A DNA stretch of 64,000 bases from QHXQ01 sp036389375 (GTDB lineage Bacteria > Acidobacteriota > Blastocatellia > Pyrinomonadales > Pyrinomonadaceae), in NCBI GenBank assembly GCA_036389375.1, contig DASVQA010000023.1:1-64000 (forward strand). The letters run 5' to 3'. Numbering within the stretch: the stretch's first letter is position 1; the number at the start of each line of letters is the position of its first letter. A program made the translations under genes and the position numbers. Below, piece by piece: positions 59,799 to 64,000 of this stretch. The notes beneath the pieces are model-generated. The model had not been told where the DNA came from and searched no databases. It was given only the letters and a program-made list of their open reading frames with translations.

Positions 59799-61853
59799 TT
59801 ATTTCAGGTGCTGGTCGAACCAGCCGATGACGGTCTTGTACCAGAGCGCGGAGTTCTGCGGCTTCTGAATCCAGTGCCCTTCGTCGGGGAAATAGAGCAG
59901 CTTGGATTCGACGCCCATTTTCTGCAATGCGGTGAACAACTGCAAGCCCTGATCAATCGGCACGCGGAAATCCTGTTCGCCGTGTACGACCAGAAGCGGC
60001 GTCTTGAACTCCTTCACGAACATGTGCGGCGACCAGCGCGCGTACATTTCCGGGTTGTCCCACGGCGTGCCCTTGAACTCCCATTCGGGAAACCATAACT
60101 CTTCGGTCACGCCGTACATGCTCGTTAAATTGAACACGCCCGCGTGCGAGACGAGCGCCTTGTAACGAAAGCGCGGGTCGTTGTTGTGCCCCTCAAGCCA
60201 GTTGACCATGTAGCCGCCGTAAGAGCCGCCCGCCGCGCCGATGCGCTCCTTGTCCACGATGCCGAGCGCGAGCACCTGCGCCACGCCGTTCGAGATGTCC
60301 GTGACGACCTTACCGCCCCAGTCGCCGGAGATGTCGTTGGTAAACTGCTGCCCGTAGCCGGTCGAGCCGCGCGGGTTCGGCATCAGCACGACGTAGCCCG
60401 CGCCCGCCCACATCTGCGGATTCCAACGATAGCCCCAGTTGTCGTTCCAAGCCCCTTGCGGCCCGCCGTGAATCAGGACGACTAACGGATACTGTTTGCC
60501 CTGCACGAAGCCCGGCGGTTTGATCAACCAGCCCGATACTTTCGCCTGCTCCGCGCCCGTCCACGTCAACTCTTCCGCCGCGTTCAGATCAAACTGCGCC
60601 ATGAACGCATCGTTCGTGTGCGTAACGGCCGCAATCGCATTGCCGTCATCGGCGACGCGCAGCGGGTCTTGGAGCGTGGCGCGATAAATCTCCGTCGGGC
60701 GAATAATGGACGAGCGCGTGAAGATGATGGTCTTACCGTCGGACGCGATATGCACGTCGTCGTTGAAGCCCGCGATGAGCCGCGCGGATTGGCCGCCAGC
60801 GGTCGGCACGACGAAGATCGGCTGCCGCCCGCGCTCGCCCGAAGCGAAGTAGATGTGCTTGCCGTCGGGCGCGAAGGTGAAGCCTTCGACGTAGGCATCG
60901 AACTGCGGCGTCAACTCGCGCGTCTGGTTCGTCTGCCGGTCGTAGAGCATCAAGCGCCAGCGGTCGCTCTCGAAACCGGGCGTCTGTTGCGAGCGATAGG
61001 CGAGATAGCGTCCGTCGGGCGAATAGAGCGGCGACGAGTCCGCGCCGCGATTCGTGCCCGTCAGCAGGCGCGGCGGGCCGCCCGCGACCGGCACGACGAA
61101 GATGTCGCTGTTTGTCGAAGTCGCCTCGACCTTCTCCGTGTTGCGGACAAATGCCAACTCCTTCGAGTCCGGCGAGAAGGCATAATCGGTCGGCCCACCC
61201 AGACTAAACGGTGGCGCATCGTAGTCGCCCGGCGTCACGTCGCGCGCCGCGCCGCCATCCGACGAGACGACGAAGACGTGCGTGCGCTTGCCCTCTTTCC
61301 ACGCCGTCCAATGCCGATAGAGCAGCCGATCAATCGTCCGCGCCTTAACCTTGTTCGACTCCATCGCCGCATCGCGCTGCTTGTTGCAGGCATCGTCCGC
61401 GCACTCTGGATAGATGTCCGAGACGAACGCGAGCCAGCGCCCATCCGGCGACCAGATGGGATCGCCCGCGCCCGTCGAAATACTCGTCACCTGTTTGCGG
61501 TCGCCGCCCGCCGCATCCATCGTCCAGATTTGCCCGCCCGTCACGAACGCGATGCGCCGCCCGTCCGGCGACCAGCGCGGCGTGCTCGCCGAACTCTCGC
61601 CGCTCGTCAAAGCCTTCGGCTCGCCGCCCGCGACTGCGACCAGATAAACCTGTGTGCGACTCCTGTTCGCCGCCCTGTCCGGCACACTGATGCTATACGC
61701 GATCCACTTGCCGTCGGGCGACAACTGCGGATCGCCCACGCGCTGAACCTGCAACAGTTCGTCCACCGTCATCGCCCGTCGCGCTGGCTGCGCCACGACC
61801 GCCGACACACACACCAACGCGCAGATGATCGCCGTCAACATCAAACGCTGCAT
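59799..61853 (-). CDS. S9 family peptidase, exported (dipeptidyl/acylaminoacyl-peptidase-like)
   Basis: 684 residues with a signal peptide (about 1-22, 'LTAIICALVCVSAVVAQPA'). AAGGAG lies six bases before the ATG. The N-terminal propeller has repeated 'WSPDGR' blades (WD40-like/TolB-like). The C-terminal hydrolase has an intact triad: Ser544 ('GAAGGSYGGYMVNW'), Asp628 ('HGEQDFRVP') and His660 ('PDEGHWIQ'). It probably digests peptides in the periplasm, complementing the TonB receptors, the M1 peptidase and the peptide importer in this window. Confidence 0.93.
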   Translation of the reverse strand: MQRLMLTAIICALVCVSAVVAQPARRAMTVDELLQVQRVGDPQLSPDGKWIAYSISVPDRAANRSRTQVYLVAVAGGEPKALTSGESSASTPRWSPDGRRIAFVTGGQIWTMDAAGGDRKQVTSISTGAGDPIWSPDGRWLAFVSDIYPECADDACNKQRDAAMESNKVKARTIDRLLYRHWTAWKEGKRTHVFVVSSDGGAARDVTPGDYDAPPFSLGGPTDYAFSPDSKELAFVRNTEKVEATSTNSDIFVVPVAGGPPRLLTGTNRGADSSPLYSPDGRYLAYRSQQTPGFESDRWRLMLYDRQTNQTRELTPQFDAYVEGFTFAPDGKHIYFASGERGRQPIFVVPTAGGQSARLIAGFNDDVHIASDGKTIIFTRSSIIRPTEIYRATLQDPLRVADDGNAIAAVTHTNDAFMAQFDLNAAEELTWTGAEQAKVSGWLIKPPGFVQGKQYPLVVLIHGGPQGAWNDNWGYRWNPQMWAGAGYVVLMPNPRGSTGYGQQFTNDISGDWGGKVVTDISNGVAQVLALGIVDKERIGAAGGSYGGYMVNWLEGHNNDPRFRYKALVSHAGVFNLTSMYGVTEELWFPEWEFKGTPWDNPEMYARWSPHMFVKEFKTPLLVVHGEQDFRVPIDQGLQLFTALQKMGVESKLLYFPDEGHWIQKPQNSALWYKTVIGWFDQHLK

Positions 61854-62090
61854 AAGCTTCTCCTTAAAAAACGTGGGCTGTTTATTCGCTGGGGTTCGCC
61901 CCGAAATTTAGCACAGAAACAGAAAATGCGCTCGACTGCGTTTTCTTAATCAGCCGGGAAAGTTTAGCTTGACGGCTTAGATGGCCGCTCGCATAATCGC
62001 GGCTGTAAATCTGCTGTCCCCCCCTGATCAAAAGATTGGCCGCGGACTTTGTCCTCAAGTGTTGCAACATCGGGTTTCACGGAGAAGAAC

Positions 62091-64000
62091 ATGAGGTTGT
62101 CGTTGTCGGTCGGTGTGCCGTTCGTGTACGGTGCGGGTGGTGCAATGTCGGCATGGCGCAAGTGTGTGTGCGCGTGGGCGGGCCTGCTGTTGCTCGCGTT
62201 GGCGTGCGGGGCGGCGACTTTGCCGAGCGGGTTTACGGAGACGCAGATTACGGGGTTGGTCAACCCGACGGCGATGGCGTTTGCGCCGGATGGGCGTCTG
62301 TTCGTGTGCCAGCAGGGCGGCGCGTTGCGCGTCATCAAAAACGGCGCGCTCCTGCCGACGCCGTTTATGACTTTGACGGTCAACTCGGCGGGCGAGCGTG
62401 GGTTGCTTGGGATCGCGTTTGATCCGAACTTTGCGGCGAACAATTTCATCTACGTCTATTACACGGCGACCACGCCCGCGATTCACAATCGCGTCAGTCG
62501 CTTCACCGCCAACGGCGACGTGGTCGTGCCGGGCAGCGAGCTTGTCATCCTTGACCTCAATAACCTGTCGAGCGCAACCAATCATAACGGCGGCGCGATG
62601 CACTTCGGGCCGGACGGCAAGCTCTATCTCGCCGTCGGCGAAAACGCGAATCCCGCGAACGCGCAGTCGTTCGCCAATCTGCTCGGCAAGATGCTGCGCA
62701 TCAACACGAATCCGGCGAGCGTCATTCCAACCGACAATCCTTACTTCAACGACGCGAATGTGACGGGCAACAACAAAGCGATCTGGGCGCTCGGTTTGCG
62801 TAACCCTTACACGTTCGCGTTTCAGGCGAGCACGGGGCGCATGTTCATCAACGACGTGGGGCAGAACACCTACGAAGAGATCAACGAAGGCGTCGCGCAT
62901 TCAAACTATGGTTGGTCGGTCTGCGAGGGCTTCGTCTGTAGCAGCACAGCGCCGGTGGACTATCGCGCGCCGCTCTACGTCTATGCCCACACGACGGGCA
63001 CGCCGACCGGCTGCGCCATTGTCGGCGGCACGTTCTACGATCCGCCGACCGCGCAGTTTCCCGCCACCTACGTCGGCCGTTATTTCTTCGCCGATCTGTG
63101 CGGCGGCTACATACGCTACGTCGAGCCGGGCACGGGCGGCACGATTTCGTCTTCGACCAGCTTTGCTACCGGCATCTCGTCGCCCGTCGATCTGAAGGTC
63201 GCAAGCGACGGCAGCCTGTGGTATCTGGCGGGCGCGGGCGGCGGCGCAGGGCTGGTCGCGCGGATACAGTTTCCGGCCGGCCAAGTGCCGCCGACGATCA
63301 TGCAGCAGCCGGCGAGTCAGACGGTCGGCGTCGGGCAGACCGCCACGTTTAGAGTGAGCGCAGACGGCGCGACGCCGCTTCAGTTCCAGTGGCAGCGCAA
63401 CAACGTGGACATCGCGGGCGCTACTGCGGCGACCTACACGACGCCGCCCGCGACGACCGCAGACAACGGCGCGCAGTTTCGCGTGATCGTCACCAACGCG
63501 TTCGGCAGCGTCACTTCAAACAGCGCCACGCTCACCGTCACGCAGAACGCGCCGCCGACGGGCGACGTGCTCATCAGCGAGTTTCGCCTGCGCGGGCCCG
63601 CAGGTGACGCCGACGAGTTCGTCGAGCTATACAACAACACGAACGCGGACATCACGGTTAGCGCGGCAGACGGCTCGGGCGGTTGGGCGGTTGCCGCGCC
63701 GGGCCTTGCGCTCGTCACCATCCCGAACAACACCGTGCTCAAGGCGCGCGCGCACTTCCTCGTCGTCAACAGCACGAGCGGCACAGGCTATAGCCTCGCA
63801 AATTACGGCGGCGCGGGCGCGGGCGGCGGCAACGCTTCATTCACGCCCGGCGCGGACATCCCGGCCGATGCGGGCGTGGCCCTGTTCAGCACGGCGAAAC
63901 CGGCCAACTTTACACTCGCCACACGCCTCGATGCCGTCGGCTTCAGCGCCGTCAGCAATGCGCTCTACCGCGAAGGCGCGGGTCTGCAAACGCCTGCGGG
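62091..64000 (+). CDS. Secreted glucose/sorbosone dehydrogenase-like protein with Ig and lamin-tail domains (partial)
   Basis: The open frame runs from the ATG at 62091 (GGAG six bases upstream) past the window end, at least 636 residues. A start at 62145 is also possible. Signal sequence, then a PQQ-type sugar dehydrogenase propeller: 'PTAMAFAPDGRLFVCQQGGA', 'ERGLLGIAFDPNFAANNFIY', 'NHNGGAMHFGPDGKLYLAVG', 'WALGLRNPYTFAF'. Next is an Ig-like domain ('PASQTVGVGQTATFRVSADG', 'QFQWQRNNVDIAGA') and a lamin-tail-like domain ('VLISEFRLRGPAGDADEFVE'). Probably an extracellular, multi-domain oxidoreductase; dehydrogenase activity is inferred from the fold only. Confidence 0.85.
   Translation, partial: MRLSLSVGVPFVYGAGGAMSAWRKCVCAWAGLLLLALACGAATLPSGFTETQITGLVNPTAMAFAPDGRLFVCQQGGALRVIKNGALLPTPFMTLTVNSAGERGLLGIAFDPNFAANNFIYVYYTATTPAIHNRVSRFTANGDVVVPGSELVILDLNNLSSATNHNGGAMHFGPDGKLYLAVGENANPANAQSFANLLGKMLRINTNPASVIPTDNPYFNDANVTGNNKAIWALGLRNPYTFAFQASTGRMFINDVGQNTYEEINEGVAHSNYGWSVCEGFVCSSTAPVDYRAPLYVYAHTTGTPTGCAIVGGTFYDPPTAQFPATYVGRYFFADLCGGYIRYVEPGTGGTISSSTSFATGISSPVDLKVASDGSLWYLAGAGGGAGLVARIQFPAGQVPPTIMQQPASQTVGVGQTATFRVSADGATPLQFQWQRNNVDIAGATAATYTTPPATTADNGAQFRVIVTNAFGSVTSNSATLTVTQNAPPTGDVLISEFRLRGPAGDADEFVELYNNTNADITVSAADGSGGWAVAAPGLALVTIPNNTVLKARAHFLVVNSTSGTGYSLANYGGAGAGGGNASFTPGADIPADAGVALFSTAKPANFTLATRLDAVGFSAVSNALYREGAGLQTPA

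Noticed and set aside
62055..62900. 281-residue minus-strand frame
   Set aside because: Antisense to the sugar dehydrogenase-like gene, whose propeller motifs are clear.

Overview
This GC-rich window is chromosomal DNA that reads like an Acidobacteriota genome, most likely class Blastocatellia. The taxonomic call is an inference. It rests on two large Oar-type TonB-dependent receptors with carboxypeptidase-regulatory N-termini, an acidobacterial VWFA-related secreted protein, a DUF6702 protein, two S9 peptidases and an M1 peptidase. No rRNA, tRNA or CRISPR array was seen.

Layout. 0-6 kb: a TonB-family protein, then a DUF4037 / family 9 glycosyltransferase / PBP4-type carboxypeptidase operon. 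5.5-10 kb: a NuiA-like nuclease inhibitor convergent with a membrane-anchored NucA-like nuclease, preceded by a 1011-residue fusion of a seven-bladed WD40 propeller, a Ras/Roc-like GTPase, a zinc ribbon and an intact class III adenylate cyclase. 10-14.3 kb: an eno / zinc-ribbon / gpmI glycolysis operon, then two small membrane proteins closed by a strong terminator. 14.3-22.4 kb: an RND efflux operon (adaptor, pump, TolC-like channel, short lipoyl-domain lipoprotein, small membrane protein). 22.6-29.3 kb: single genes (unknown proteins, VWFA protein, low-affinity iron permease-like protein, M1 peptidase, DUF6702). 29.3-32.6 kb: a KaiC-like ATPase overlapping a hybrid histidine kinase. 32.8-34.5 kb: a compact three-gene cassette of small Cys-X-Cys protein, MNIO (DUF692) enzyme and partner protein, which looks like an uncharacterised RiPP pathway. 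34.6-38.8 kb: peptide ABC permeases divergent from their binding protein, without ATPases. 38.9-41.9 kb: a subtilase with 14 exact copies of an octapeptide (GIAMTGAD) and C-terminal SLH-like repeats, behind a structured leader. 42.1-46.5 kb: a MalT/BTAD-type regulator and a truncated STAND ATPase paralogue. 46.8-53.6 kb: an S9 peptidase, a TonB receptor, and a CarboxypepD_reg/TPR protein. 53.7-55.3 kb: an accessory block bounded by perfect 17-bp inverted repeats; it holds an IS982-type transposase remnant, an orphan gene and a 217-bp MITE with an 8-bp target duplication. 55.4-64 kb: a second TonB receptor, a TPR lipoprotein-like protein, an S9 peptidase and a secreted sugar dehydrogenase-like protein cut by the window end.

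Functionally much of the window is envelope biology: polymer uptake through TonB receptors, extracytoplasmic peptidases, peptide import and drug efflux, controlled by STAND, KaiC/kinase and cAMP-type signalling. The best candidates for undescribed biology are the propeller-GTPase-cyclase protein next to a nuclease/inhibitor pair, the MNIO cassette with its Cys-X-Cys substrate, and the octapeptide-repeat subtilase.
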